Positions 39,091 through 51,170 of a stretch of 64,000 nt of DNA are shown one piece after another. How positions within the stretch are numbered: position 1 is the stretch's first letter; each line of letters starts with the position of its first letter. Location of the stretch: NCBI GenBank assembly GCA_002897115.2, contig BCIH01000001.1, positions 2,245,057 through 2,309,056 on the forward strand, in the 5' to 3' direction. This stretch comes from Prototheca cutis (Eukaryota; Chlorophyta; Trebouxiophyceae; Chlorellales; Chlorellaceae). Both the position numbers and the translations under genes were made by a program. Below the pieces are notes generated by a model. It was given only the letters and a program-made list of their open reading frames with translations, ran no database searches and was not told the DNA's origin.

Positions 39091-40851
39091 TCAGTCCTGG
39101 TGCGGCAGCTGTGCCTCTCCCTGCTCCGACTGCTTGGGCTCCCTGACCACGATGGTGGGTGCCTGGAGGTGCCGGCTCACATAGGCGCTGACGCTGCCCA
39201 GGCCCACCAAGGAAAGCATGGCACTGCGCACGGCCCCCAGGCCCCGGGCGCCCACCACCGTCACGCCCACATCGTGGGCCTTGGCTGTGCAGCGGGTGGG
39301 AGGATGGGTGGGTTATCGAGGAGAGGTGGGTGGGGGGAGATTTTTGCTCTCGTGAACTGTGCACTTTTGTGGAAGGCTGGGCGCCACCAGTCCTTCCCAC
39401 ACAACAGCACATGCAAGCGCATGCCCCTCTCACCGTATGCCACGATCTCATGCCCCACACCCGAGCCATGTATCGTCGACAGCACTGCCATGTTGAGCTT
39501 GTCGCTCTCCGCCTGAGCATCGGATAGGGCTGGGTGGTACGTTTGCATGACGATGTGCGTACCAGGCGGCAAGGACTATGCGGGGACCCCGATCCCAGCG
39601 ACGCGGAGTGGCTGACGCATGCCCCTGCAAAGGCCCCGCAAATACAACATACGCACCCACACCTCCATCACTCTTAACAAACAAAAAAGCATACACACCC
39701 CTGCTCGAAGGGCCACGGTCTTTGCATCTTCAAGCAGCTGCTTGGCATCAGACTCAGTTCCTCGGGCCTCTGCCTCCCGTTCCTCCCGCTCCAGCACCCT
39801 CGCCGAGGGCGACTCTGGCGGCGTGATCTGTCGAGCCGTGGGAACGGAATTTACTTGCTTGTTTGTTCACTGTGTCACGTGCATGCATTCCTGTGAACAT
39901 GAGCGAGTGAGAACACATAGGGTCCCCCCCTCTCCCCCCCCTGGGACAAAGCATTCGGACCTCATCAGAAGCGACAATTGTGGCAGTGACGAGGTCGACG
40001 GCAGCCGCCCCCGCAAGCAGCCCCGTCCCCGCGGCCCAGTGCAGCGCACGCTGTGCGGGCGGCGAATCGTCCAGCGCCACCAGCACGCGCGTGCGGGCGA
40101 GCGCCGCAGGGTCACGCTGCGTGCTCGGAACGACAGCCACGGCGCAGGGGGCAGAGTGCAGGCAATATCCCGACACTGATCCCAGGCCCGCCAGGGAAGC
40201 CAGCGCTGACGTCAGTGCGCCCAGGCCCCGACAACCCAGGACCAGCGCATCGGCCGGCAGCCGCGAGGCCAGGAGCACGAGTGATTCCGCCACGCCCGAG
40301 GCGCCCCCGGCCGGATTCAAACAGTGCAACCGCACCGTGCACACCTGTCGTTCATATACTTGGGGTGGGGGTGGCGGGTTGTGTTTGTTTTCTGCTGTCG
40401 TTTCTTTGCGTGTATATGTATGTGCAATGGTTAAGAAGTTGTCTTTGCACTTGAAAAGAAGCCTTTATTGGGGGGGCACACACAGCAGTTTGTTCCCGAG
40501 AGAGGAACACCCGACCCCACAGACCAAACCACCCACCCGCTGGGGGTCGTCCAGGAGGTCTTTTTCCAGGGTTCGGAGGTAGGCGTGGGTCTCTGCCCGC
40601 TCCTCCTCCCTGCTGTGCTGCAGGCTGGCTGCCAGGGCGGCCACGGCGCCGCCGGGGGCCACGGGCATGGCGGTGGACTGGATCGGGACGGAGAGCACTC
40701 TGGCCAGGTGTAGGCTGTCCTCCCGGCGGGTGGCCAACAGGCGCGCAGCCCAGAACACGGCCGTGGCTGCCACGTCACTCCCATCCACTGCCACGACAAT
40801 GTGCCGGGGTGGGGAGGCCGCGGGGCTGGCGCCCTCGGGGATCGCCTGCAT
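39091..40851 (-). CDS. Tandem universal stress protein (two UspA domains)
   Basis: Exons 40851-40537, 40344-39961, 39827-39699, 39575-39434 and 39284-39091 join in phase; about 387 aa. Domain 1 begins RHIVVAVDGSDVAATAVFWA and ends with ALVLGCRGLGALTSAL, then GLGSVSGYCLHSAPCAVAVV. Domain 2 begins RVLVALDDSPPAQRALHWAA and ends VTVVGARGLGAVRSAML, then GLGSVSAYVSRHLQAPTIVV. Each end has the Gly-rich ATP-binding pattern of ATP-type USPs. A charged stretch in exon 3 (EREEREAEARGTESDAKQL) lies within domain 2. The first in-frame ATG (40851) is used; an upstream exon cannot be excluded because an acceptor-like CCAG|GTGTCC precedes it. TTACA at 39061-39065 is the mirrored TGTAA 3' signal. 40852-41200 is the spacer to the next tandem gene. 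Confidence 0.87.
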
Positions 40852-41200
40852 CGCGTGGGACACCTGGCAGGTGATAGCACAAGGCGAGCTCTGCAGGCTC
40901 AGTCAGCACAGGGCGATGGTTTGGGTCTTTGACGTTTTATGATTTTTTAAGTATAAAATCTTGTTATGGTGATGGCCATGGAGAATGGGTGCCCACGGCG
41001 AAACCTGGGGCACGGAGACGCCTCCGACATCCAGCCGGACCGGCAGAGCACGACAGAAGTTAAGCACGTGGCGGCCACGCTGGCATCAGCGGCCAGTAGC
41101 TCGCGATCTGGCATCACACTACTCCTGGGATCCACCTGCCCACTCGTCCAAACAGATAACCTCCAGTCATCGTCACGTTTTACAACAAACAAGGGAAGAA

Positions 41201-42505
41201 TCAGTCAAAATCCGAGTCCTCATCGGATTCAGTCCGTTGTGGGCCTCCCTTCCTGACGATGCGAGCGGCTTGTTCCTGTTGCACAGCTGCCGCCGGCCGT
41301 CCCGGCCCTGAATCCTCAAAGATCGCACCAGCACTCGCCAGTCTGCATTGGGATTGGGGGATGCTCCTGTTTATCATGGACAGACTGCTTGGCAGCCTCC
41401 CCACAAGACCAAAGAAAAGGTCGAGCCCCTGAGCCATGTGCAGGCAAGCAGGGCCCCACCTTTGAAAACAATACCCCCATCAGACCTTTGTTCTAGTGTG
41501 CTGGTTGAGAAATCGTCGCTTCCTCCCAAATCGTCGAATCCCACGACATAATCCGTCGTCTTGCCACTCTTCACGATGGCCAGCGTAGGCAGCATCCACA
41601 CTCTGAGCCTCTCTGGAATTGGTCGGAGAATTAAGGTGGGATTTGATGAGGTGTTCCTGCATGACGGTGTCTGGAGGGCCCAGCGAGATGGCATGCAGGT
41701 GGCGGCAGTGAAGGTGTGCACGAGCTACCCACTCCCTCGCTTTCCCAGCGGCCATCTTTTTCCTTTTTTCTTTTCCGCTCTTCCCATGCATGCCCACAAA
41801 CCTACCCACCCATGCACCCCCACCACACACACCAGTGAGGAAGGGTGATTTTTCGGCTGCCAGCCTCACAAATTTTGTTTCCGGGTGGCTCCGGGCCAGC
41901 CGGGCAACGTGCATGTCCATGACCTTGCATGGCTCTGAGTTTCGGTAGAAGTGGGCGACCAGCCGCTCCTCGCCCTTGGCACGCTGTGTATGAAGTTAGA
42001 TATGGGGGGTTGCTACTTGGAGTTTCAGGCTCCTCGTGCCGGGGAAGCTGTAATGTGAATCGTCCATCCAAAATGGCGCCCCAACATCCGTGACAGTACG
42101 ACCACCCCCCAAACACACACGGTGCTGACCTTGAAGAATTCCTTCTCCTCAACATCCTCTACTTCTCCGTGGCCCTTGGCCAACCAGTCAGCCCTCTTCT
42201 GCTGCATCCTGCCAATCATAGAGGGTGTGCGACGTTGTTTGGGATCGGTTGTGGCACCAGTACGGATCCAGGGCCGTAGCCAACAGTAGAACTTCTCTGG
42301 ACCGGCAGGGAGCCCCTCCCACTTCCAGATGCCACAGCAACACAACCCACCTCTTCATCTCCAGCACTCGGCGCTGTCGGAGGGCCTCGATGTCATCGGG
42401 ATCCAGGTTCTCCAGGGCCTGCAACTGGGCATCAAGTGCCGCTTCCACCTCGGTGGCCGCTTTGAGCACTTGCTGCTCGATGGCAGCCTGCACGACCTGC
42501 TGCAT
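41201..42505 (-). CDS. TXNDC9 / phosducin-like thioredoxin-fold protein
   Basis: Exons 42505-42351, 42208-42130, 41983-41833, 41612-41486 and 41342-41201 join in phases 2, 0, 1 and 2; 217 aa, near the size of animal and plant TXNDC9. These proteins bind the CCT/TRiC chaperonin and tune folding of tubulin and actin. N-terminal helix: LENLDPDDIEALRQRR, then MQQKRADWLAKGHGEVEDV. Thioredoxin fold: RLVAHFYRNSEPCKVMDMH (single Cys97 at the redox position, as in TXNDC9), THPETKFVRL-like strand, AEKSPFLTERLRVWMLPTL with the cis-Pro, and KTTDYVVGFDDLGGSDDF. The acidic Ser/Asp tail (TESDEDSDFD) is also typical. A TTACA (reverse TGTAA) lies just after the stop at 41180-41184. Confidence 0.93.
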
Positions 42506-43098
42506 TGTGCCCGTACGGCACTGCTCCAGCGCCAACTACGGCCACAGTACACAAAATTACGGCGGGAAGTCCGAGCTGTGCCGCCCAGCAACGTGGGCCG
42601 GAGCGGGCGAGATCGCTTCGCTGGGGTCGCTGCACTTCTAGTACACCTGCAGCCAAAGACAGCACTCAGCATGCCATGTATACAGTCAGTCAAGACATTA
42701 GAACCAGTGGGCATGCATGGATGTGGGTCTTGAAGTTCATCGCAGTCTTTGACTTTTTCGAACTGGCGGTGGCGAACGCTGGGTCGCGACCCACCATCAC
42801 TGCTGATCGCGGGTCCGGCATCGGCAGATTGCGGCCAGAACGCGATCATGAGACTGGCTTGACGGGATGAAAATCGACATCGAGTTCCATAGACTTCCAC
42901 GCTGGATTGATCCACATTTATGTGAACAGTCGGCTGTGGCAGAAAGGGATCCTTGCTGGAGCCTGGATCCCAGAATCGCGGCCAAAGGGAGTGCGGGTGG
43001 TTGCCTCCGTTGCCTTGTTTGGTGGCGACCGACCCCCCGCAGGAGGCGCAGAGCCCTGCGCACTGGCCATTCCCACCTGAGATCCTGACGCTGTAGCC
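42506..43098. promoter_or_regulatory. Bidirectional promoter between TXNDC9-like and arabinokinase-like genes
   Basis: 593 nt between two divergent start codons, presumably shared regulatory DNA and 5' UTRs. No defined element is identified. Confidence 0.4.
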
Positions 43099-45573
43099 AT
43101 GGCAAGCTCTCCTACGCGGATGTTTGATATCATCAAAGGTCAGATCGCCAGCCAGGCTGCTGTTTAGGGATAGATGGTGGCGATTGATTGCCTGTCCCCT
43201 TTCGGGACGTGGTGAGGGACGGATCGAGGTCAATCCACCGCACACAAGTGCCTCTGTATCCAGGGCTTCAACACACACCCAAGGACATCATGCGCCCAAG
43301 TGCACGCTGCCCACAACGTACTTGTGTGATGCATCCCTGCAAGAGATCAAGCGTACCCCTCCTTTCCATTTTGCCACACCCGCAGAAGCCGGCGCCTCTG
43401 AGGGGAGCCTTTCGTTTCCGGGCACTCCCGCCTTTCTTGATCTGCTGAACTCGCTTGTGAGCCCCACAAACGGCATCGAGGGTGTGGACAAGGACGAACT
43501 CAGCGCCGCTCGAGGCCTCTTTGACTGGGAGGTGTGTAAGTTTTTTGTTTCCTTTTTGGGGGGGGCCCTATGTGGTGGTTGTGCCGATGAAAACCCAGCC
43601 AGCCTTTTGTCTGTAGTCGCCGCATGATACTACCCACCCATGCATCCTATTGTAGACCTTTGACAACGACATCGATGACAACGGAGCGGGCATTGTTGTT
43701 GGTCGGGCTCCCGGGCGACTGGACGTGATGGGTGGCATCGCCGACTACAGCGGGTCGCTGGTACTGCAGCTGCCGTTGGCAGAGGCCTGCCACACTGCCG
43801 CGCAGCTCCTGCCACTGCTGGAGGGCAACAGCCGAGCTCCAGAGCTCCGTGTCGTGTCCTTTGGCGGCCACGAGGGTCACCGCAGCTCGGCATTTGTCCT
43901 GCCGATGGCTGACCTGGTGGGTGTGCTGAGTGCGGTTGTTGTTTGGGGGGGGTTTATTATTATGTTTGTTCCTGTTGGGGGAGTTATTTGCTATCAAATA
44001 GCAGCCTGTATGTTCACCACCGCACGCCCCAACCCATCCCACGCTCCCACCGCCGCTAACCTGTCGCTGCAGTTTGGCGGGGATCTCGCCAGTGGAAGGT
44101 TCCTGGCCCTCGAGCGAGTCCGTGCGGTGGTGCTCAGTCGTGACCCCGAAGCGCGATGGGCGGCCTACCCCGTGGGCTGCCTGGCAGCGCTGGCGACTGA
44201 ACACCCTGAAGCCATTGAACCTCTACGAAAGCAATCACTGTCATTGCTAATCCATTCCCACGTGCCTGAGGGCAAGGGCGTGAGCAGTTCGGCGGCCCTG
44301 GAGGTCGCCTGCACTCGCGCCCTCGCAGCGCTGCTGGGGTTGCCGGGTCTGCTCGCCGACGGGCGCCAGCTGGCACTGCTGTGTCAGCGTGCCGAGAACC
44401 GCGCGGTGGGAGCGCCCTGTGGTGTCATGGACCAGATGGCCGCATGCCTGGGCAGAGCAGGGCAGCTCCTGGCCCTGCTCTGCCAACCATGCACCCTACG
44501 CCAGGGTGTGACCCTGCCGCCGCACCTCTCGTTTTGGGGCATCGACTCCGGTAGGAGATTTGCTTATTTGGGAGGGTTGCTGTCATTTTGGGGGCCATTG
44601 TTGTTGTCATCAACAGCCCCAAGACCCTCTCCGCAACCCCTTTGTACACAAGTAGCATAACCGCCCTTTTATGATACCTGCTGCTGCAGGCGAGAGGCAC
44701 TCGGTCGGTGGGTCGGACTATGGCGCGGTGCGGACCGGGGCATTCATGGGCCTCAAGATCCTGCGTGGACTCAGTGTTGATGCGAGCTCCTTTCCCTTGA
44801 CATCATTGAGAACGGGTTTGGGAGAGATGGCGGCTGCAGGCGGCGGAGGCAACGCTACAAAAGCCTCAGAAGAGGCGTCGCAAGACCTCGAGTCGACCAC
44901 CATCACTACTACTGCTTGGCCTGGGTGCCTGGCGGAGGTGACGCCATCGCAGTGGGCAGGCGGCCTGGCGGCGCGGTGCCCCGAAATGTTGACGGGGGCC
45001 GACTTCCTCTCAACGCATGGCCCGCACATCGACACCGTGACAGTTATTGATGCGGGCAAGTCGTATGCGGTCCGTGGTCCAACGGCGCACCCCATCGGCG
45101 AGCACCTGCGGGTACGGGCGTTTGCGCAAGCTATGGCCGCGCCGGCAGGGGAAGAACAGCTGTCCTTGTTGGGAGAGCTCATGCGTGGCAGCCACGCCAG
45201 TTATGGCGCCATCGGCCTTGGCAGTCAGGGCACCGACCGCATCGTCGCCCTCGTCGAGCAAGAACGTGTGTGGGGCGGCAGTGCTCGTGATGTTTTGGGA
45301 TTGAACGTCGATGCACCTGACGACAGCACTGCCTCGTCAGATCCCATGCGAGCACCCCCGTCCCCACTCTATGGCGCCAAGATCACGGGCGGGGGCAGCG
45401 GCGGCGTGGTGTGCGTGCTGGCCGCGGCGGGGCCCGCGGGCGAGGCGGCGGTGCGGCGCGTCGCCGAGAAATACGCCGCCGAGCGGGGGTGGCCGGCTCC
45501 TGCCCAGGTTTTCGGGGGTTCCTCAGATGGCGCGCAGAGCTTTGGCATCCTGCGCTTGAAGGTGCGGAAATGA
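43099..45573 (+). CDS. L-arabinokinase-like GHMP sugar kinase (galactokinase fold only)
   Basis: Exons 43099-43138, 43386-43531, 43656-43916, 44073-44550 and 44690-45573 join in phases 1, 0, 0 and 1; about 602 aa. The best relative is the C-terminal half of plant ARA1: [20 protein letters not shown] at residues 77-96, GHMP phosphate loop [12 protein letters not shown] at 214-225, [30 protein letters not shown] and final [16 protein letters not shown]. It should phosphorylate arabinose or a related sugar at C-1 to return wall sugars to nucleotide-sugar pools. The large N-terminal glycosyltransferase-like domain of land-plant ARA1 is absent; the protein starts only about 75 residues before the kinase. 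A low-complexity insert lies around 44829-44918. Confidence 0.85.
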
Positions 45574-45727
45574 AGCGATGGTCATGACGAGCAGCAGGGT
45601 TCTGTGCGCAGAGCACGAAGCCCTCGGTGGGTTTTCACTTCCGGTGCTTGAGCTTGCGTTGTTCATAGCCTGGCCCCTGCAACAGTGCAAGGCCTCTTGA
45701 TACTTGTGTTGGTCGACACACTCGTTT

Positions 45728-45732
45728 TGTAA
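45728..45732 (+). terminator. TGTAA polyadenylation signal (arabinokinase-like gene)
   Basis: TGTAA 155 nt after the stop. The rest of 45574-46487 (including one ambiguous base at 46012) shows no gene. Confidence 0.5.
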
Positions 45733-46487
45733 TGGGACAGGGCCCCAGGAATACTCTTTTCTCAACAGGAACGACCCCTGTCCTGCGAATGGTGTGATGA
45801 TGAGTTCATGCCGGTGTGTCCAGGGAGGGAGGGAGCCGAGCGTTCGATGTACATGGGGCCCAAAGCAGGGGCAAGAACAACAGTTTCATTTCAGCAGAGT
45901 AAGCTTTTTGGGGGGGGGGGGATCCTTGGGTGATGGTACCATGCAGGGCCAAAATAATGCAACCAGCTCAGCCAGCAACAGCGTCACATCACCCCGGGGG
46001 TTGCTGGGCANCACTGATGGCTGTGAATTGTCACCCCCCACAGGGCAATAGGAAGGTGGACCACCTCAATGATGGGCCACCGAGTTGCAACAATGTCGTG
46101 CCAGGCTCAATTTCCAGGACCTTCTAAAGCCTCCTTGCACGACCTGCCCTGCTGCCAAGAAGGAACTAAACCAATTCTCTGAGCGACGTGGCCAGGGAAT
46201 GCGGTCCAACAGGCATTTTGTTTGAAAAACATGCCCTGCTGTGCAGGTGGGAGTGGACGATTCTCGAGAAGGTTTCATCATTTTTGCCCTGCATGGTACA
46301 TGGGCACCATTGCATGGGGGCGTGAATTGATCGGACAGAAAAACTCGTAAACTTTTTTTGTGTTTGCCAGTCTGGGCTGTGCTGAAATTTATTTTGCTGT
46401 GCTCCTCCTCCTAGAGTAGAAAGCAACAACAGCGATCGTCGGCGTTGGATATGCCAACAGCATCAGCTGGTCTGTCCATCAATCAAC

Positions 46488-48806
46488 TCATGCTCTCCAA
46501 GGTCTCCAGAACGACTTTCTCTTCTTGCCCGCCACCTGCGCCGTCTCAGTCGCAGGTGCAACAACGGCATTGCTGTTGGAAGCGGCCTTCTTGTCGTTGT
46601 CATCCTTCTTTCCACCAGGTCCAACGATGCCCGTCCTGGCCTGGAGCGCGCCAGACAAGCGCGCGAGGCGCTGACGAATGTCCCTGGCGGCGCTTGCCCT
46701 CGCAACGGGGTCACGAGTCACCAGAGGCGCCGCCTCATGGGCCAGCCAGGCTAAAGCTGCCACGCCCGCGGCCCAGTGCGCAAGACGGAGGAGACCTGTG
46801 AGGGTGCCCGTGATCATGCCAGCCGGTCCGAGACGACCACCACCAACCCCACTGTCGCGATCTTGTTCATCCAAAAACTTGGCAAACCGCGTATCGGTAT
46901 TGGTCTTGAGGTCTTCAAATGCGACTTCAAACAGGAGTCTACGCAGCGCCGGCAGGTCTGAGTGCCGGGTGAGCATGGCTTCCACGCGGCCCCAGGGGTA
47001 CCGTCGGACGGGCCAGGTGTGTCCAACAGCGAGATCGACTTCTGCGGCCGTGACGACGGCAAAGGGTGGCCCCGCAGCCCCCGCCCCCGCTTCAGCCATC
47101 GCATCGGGCGAAAAGGCCCAAGCCGCTCCCGCGTGCCCCAGCGCCCCAGCCACACGCCGGCGCTGCTCGACCAGCTCGGAAGTGGTCAGCGCGTCGGCCT
47201 TGGCCAGCACAGGGATCACCGGCAGCCGTGCGGCGAGCTCGCGGCAAAAGTCCAGGTCGATGCGCCGCAGCGTGTGGGGTGGGAGGAAGTACAGGCACGC
47301 ATCGACGCGGCCGTCTGGTGGGGGGTTGCCCCGGCGTCGAGGATCGGCGCACGCCGCTGCATACTGTGAATCGCAGCGCTTGATGTAGTCCAGCACCGCC
47401 CGCCGGTCATCGCATAGCTCATACCCATCGCCGTAGGGCGGCGTGTCTTGCACCGCATAGTGGTACACTACACGCCGCTCCGCGTCGCGCAGCTCAACCT
47501 CGGTGCACAGCCGCTCCGGTGCATGCTTGAACACCTGATTTGGATGGATGTATTGATTTATTATTTGGTTGTGCTGATGATACCTCTTGGTTTTGGGGGT
47601 TGGGGTTGTCGGTGCCCGTGCTTGCTTTCTTATCGCTGTGGATGCATGCATGCATGCATCAACGCCCCTCCCCCAAACACACACTATCACCAAAAAGGGA
47701 GAAACCAATCAATCAAATGCCTTCCGGGCGATGCTGTTGGGCACGTCGGCCACTTGGAAGTTGGGGTCAGCCGCATATGCCGCAAACAGGTTTTTGATGA
47801 AGGTGGTCTTGCCGATGCCGGCCTCCCCGACCACCATGACCTTCATGTACCTGTTTCATGTGTTTGTGTGTGGTTGGCTGGGGGGTGTAAAGGGGCAAGT
47901 TTGCAAAACAGGGGGACGAAACACACATGTACAGACTGCAGCACCACACCAAAAAGGCCACAACATTCGGCCACCATTTCCTTGACCATTGATTCCAGGC
48001 ACCCTACACCCAGCGACCCCCAAACTCCATACCGGTGGCTCCACTGGGCGTTGACGCGGGGCAGGCCGGCAAACGCGGCACGGACGTCCAGCTCCCGTGC
48101 CAGCTGGATGCGCTCCATCTCACCCGGCATCTGCCCCTGCACCACGACGGCGCCGTCCAGATTGGCCGAGGAGCCTGGGGGCTTGCCGCCGGCATAGGGC
48201 CGCGTCACGAGCTGTTCCGACCTGGCGGTGGTGGCGGGTGTGCGAGACGGTCGTGAACAATCGGAGGAGAACCCTGATGCACGCATGCACTGCAACAATT
48301 GGGACAATGGGGAGTATGGCACACCCAGCCACCCATGGCAAAATTGGAAACCCCATGATCCAGCCAACGGCTCAGTGGCCGGTGGTTAAGCAAACACCAT
48401 GCCTGACAGAATAAAAGCCCCGGCCCAACCCATGCATCCGATGTGATAACCATTACCCACTCCCAAAAAACATATCAGTGCATTGATCTGGAAAACAATC
48501 AACCCGGCGTGGGGATGGTGGCAGTTGGCAACCCAAACTCCCGCCAGGTCCCCTGGCACTCGAAACTCACCCTTCTGGGGTGGGGCTGATGCCCGCCAGG
48601 GCTCTCGAATCGGGATCGACACTCCCATTCCCCTCTGGCCCATTCTGAGCCCAGACATCGTGGGGCCCCTTGCCATAGCCCAGGTTTGAGGTGGGAGAGG
48701 AGATGGGATCGCTGGGCCTGTCCACCTCCTGCTCACTCTCCTCCACCACCGTGCGGCTGGTGGGCGGGCCAGAATCAACTGCCCGCTCCTCCACCGCCGT
48801 TGACAT
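46488..48806 (-). CDS. Septin GTPase with C-terminal hydrophobic segment
   Basis: Exons 48806-48571, 48221-48033, 47850-47721 and 47534-46488; phases 2, 2 and 0 join, about 533 aa. Septins are GTP-binding cytoskeletal proteins that form filaments and rings at membranes; they occur in green algae but not in land plants. Motifs: G1 GEAGIGKTTF from residue 150, G3 DTPPYGDG at 215-222, septin-specific RVDACLYFLPPHTLRRIDLD, G4 AKAD at 296-299, and septin element YPWGRVE near 365-371. Residues 1-78 are an acidic Ser/Pro-rich tail. The usual coiled coil after the GTPase domain is missing. Instead about 430-452 is hydrophobic (LTGLLRLAHWAAGVAALAWL), and the C-terminus is Lys/Arg/Trp-rich. Intron 3 appears to use a GC donor (AAG|gcattt). 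Confidence 0.87.
47641..47660. repeat. (TGCA)n palindromic tetranucleotide run
   Basis: Four consecutive TGCA units inside septin intron 3, self-complementary. Similar short runs occur at about 15064-15085 and 57558-57570. Confidence 0.7.
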
Positions 48807-49454
48807 GTCGCCTTAGTCCGATCAGACGGCAAGGGAGTTGAAACAATGCGCCGGTTTTGTGGAGCTCTGCGCGACGGAAGGCCTGATCTCGGGTCGCTTG
48901 TGCGGAACCCGGGGAGCACCCAGCGATGGTCCGCGATCACGTGGGCCAGGTCACCACTGGTGCCCTGGGGTGGAAAGAGACGCATGTTAACAACAAAGCG
49001 GCACCCAGCCCTACTTATGACGGCACGATACCACGATCTTGTCACAGTCATGCCATCATACATATTTCCTACAACTCTCTGTCCTAGCAGGTGAGCAGGT
49101 GTTATCGATATGCGCAGGGATTTCTCGACTAGGCTCGCTCGTGTCGACACTCGTGCCATGCTGTGGGCCCAGCAGGGTGCGGACTCGCACCTCGCGTCGC
49201 GCTGGTCATCATACCTCAAGCATTGTTCATGACACGCCAGTATGACAACCATGAAAACCTCTCCAATCGAATGGATCATCCAGGAGTGTGGACCCAGAAG
49301 TTCCATCTGATCGAGGTCGAGCCACGGGCCGAGGTGGGTGGCAAGGAGGGATGTCGGGGCGCAACTCTGCCCATGAACCGGCATGAGAAAGCCACAGGGA
49401 TACTTCATGACCATTATAATGTCAAGTAACGACCTTACATGTCGCCTATGGCAG
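48807..49454. other. Divergent intergenic region
   Basis: Between septin (-) and RRM gene (+). No further gene is recognised; it could hold an upstream non-coding exon of the RRM gene. Confidence 0.45.
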
Positions 49455-51170
49455 ATGTATCAGTATTCGAGTCGACCAGGAGGCCAGTCGATGCGTGACC
49501 TGAGCCGCGAGCAACCGTGCAAGCTCTTCATCTACAACCTGGCAAAATGCGTCACAGACCGCGATCTCTGGCCCCTGTTCGCCCCCTACAACCCTGAATA
49601 CGCTACAGTCGCGCTTGGGAAGAAGGGTTCGTCCAGGGTGCGTACGCGAGCTTTGTTGTGTCGCGCGATTGGAATGCGTGTGAGATGCTTTGCTGCTTGG
49701 CTTGTGTTTGGCTTGTGTTCGCGCAGCAGTGGATCCGGGCAGTTCCCCATAAATTGAACCGGGGCGTGCGTTCCAGGGGTGATCCAGGCGTCTCGAACAA
49801 TTTCAACTTTTCATGGAACCACACTTTCCACAGAGGTTTGGCTTTGTACTCTTTAGGAGGCAAGAGGATGCTGATGCAGCCCAGGGAGCCCTTCAGGTTT
49901 GTAGCTGGCCTTGGTTCACACCTTCCAGGTACTGCCAAAAGCCTGCACCAGATACTGGTTTCTTGGGAATCAGCATTCCATTTAAAAATCATCTCCCACT
50001 ACAGGGAAGAATCTTGCGAGGGGCGAGTCTGGAGATCAAGCGGGCTGTTGCGCCAGAGCCAGGACGCACCATGTCCCACCAGGTGCGGATTGTTCGGCTG
50101 TGGTCATGTCTTGGCGCTCCCGGGCACACATCGTCTCATTCACATACATCGATCATTCTTTCTTGCAGATGGGCTTCCAAGACCTGCGTGAACCTTTGGG
50201 AACATCGTTCAGACAGAATGTGGCCCAAGACAGCAAGTCGTACGCGGAGGTTGTGTACGGGCGCCACTACCAGCCAATGCCTCCGCCGACAGCAAAACTC
50301 TTCACTGGTGGCACAGAGAACAAGGCCTGGCGGCTTGGGGGTGAGGAAGGAGGTAGTCGTGCTCGTTTGTGACTGAGAGAATGGGATGAGGTCCCGGCAA
50401 TGAGGTTTGTGTTCGCGGAAGAACCAATTGGCTGCAGGCCATTGCCAGACGATCCCCATACGCCCTTTGAGCAGGAGAAAACACAGCTGTGGATTCTGAT
50501 ATGCCGAAGCACAAGGAGGCAGAGAAGGTCCAACCGTTCGCCGGGACAAGCTGGGCACCGTCCAGGCGTGACATGGTCATCCCACCCCCAAACCCCAGTA
50601 CCATCTGGCCAGCGGAGCTTTCCTCCTGGTCCCCTGGTGGAAACAGGTGAGGGAATCCATTTAGCAAAACCGAGTAAATGCATGACGCTCCAGCCGTTGT
50701 GGTTTTGCAGAACTGTGAGTGATTGCCACCAATACAATGGCCCGACTGTGGAGCAGGGTCAGGACTGGTCCGTGGGTTCCCGGTCGGACAAGGCTGGCTG
50801 AGGTCAAACCAAAGGTTTCGCTCGCGGCCTTGAACATCAATGGTAGAGTTTGGGCTGCATGGACGCCTTTCTTCTGCTACATGGCAGGCCTGTATGCGAC
50901 GCTGCCGACGGCCGTATGACAATTGTTATCATTTTGTTGTTGCATCATTTTCTCAGTGACATCGAGGACTCGTCTTTTCAATAACCGATGGCGGACTCAC
51001 ATCCTTGCAGAAAACATGAGCACCACCACACCAGATCAGGCATGTGCTCCAGTGGAGCCCCTGGCGGCATACGTCTTTGCCAACCTCGCCACCATTTACG
51101 TCCCACGGGACAAGATGAAAACGCTTGCAAGCATCGAACTGCTCATCAAGACAGGGGAGTTGTGTGGCAT
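49455..51170 (+). CDS. RRM-containing RNA-binding protein (5' exons; 3' end unresolved)
   Basis: Exons 49455-49637, 49834-49896, 50005-50082 and 50169-50340 join in frame. Exon 4 ends with one base (G) and joins exon 5 at 51011 as G|AA. The RRM covers residues about 20-95: RNP2 KLFIYNL at 23-29, RNP1 RRFGFVLF at 61-68, then DADAAQGALQ and GASLEIKRAV. Downstream is YAEVVYGRHYQPMPPPTAK, then in exon 5 VEPLAAYVFANLATIYVPRD. Exon 5 has no donor whose phase fits the next candidate exon, so the end (about 51150-51170) is approximate. The start is the ATG directly after a CAG acceptor-like site; an in-frame upstream ATG near 49419 is an alternative. It may continue into the regions below as one long gene. 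Confidence 0.7.

Noticed and set aside
42355..43278. Minus-strand 307-codon frame crossing the TXNDC9 start and the arabinokinase first exon
   Set aside because: No domain and low-quality composition. It overlaps the true first TXNDC9 exon in a different frame.
48386..49414. 342-codon minus-strand frame
   Set aside because: It covers septin exon 1 in another frame plus intergenic DNA, and has no family resemblance.
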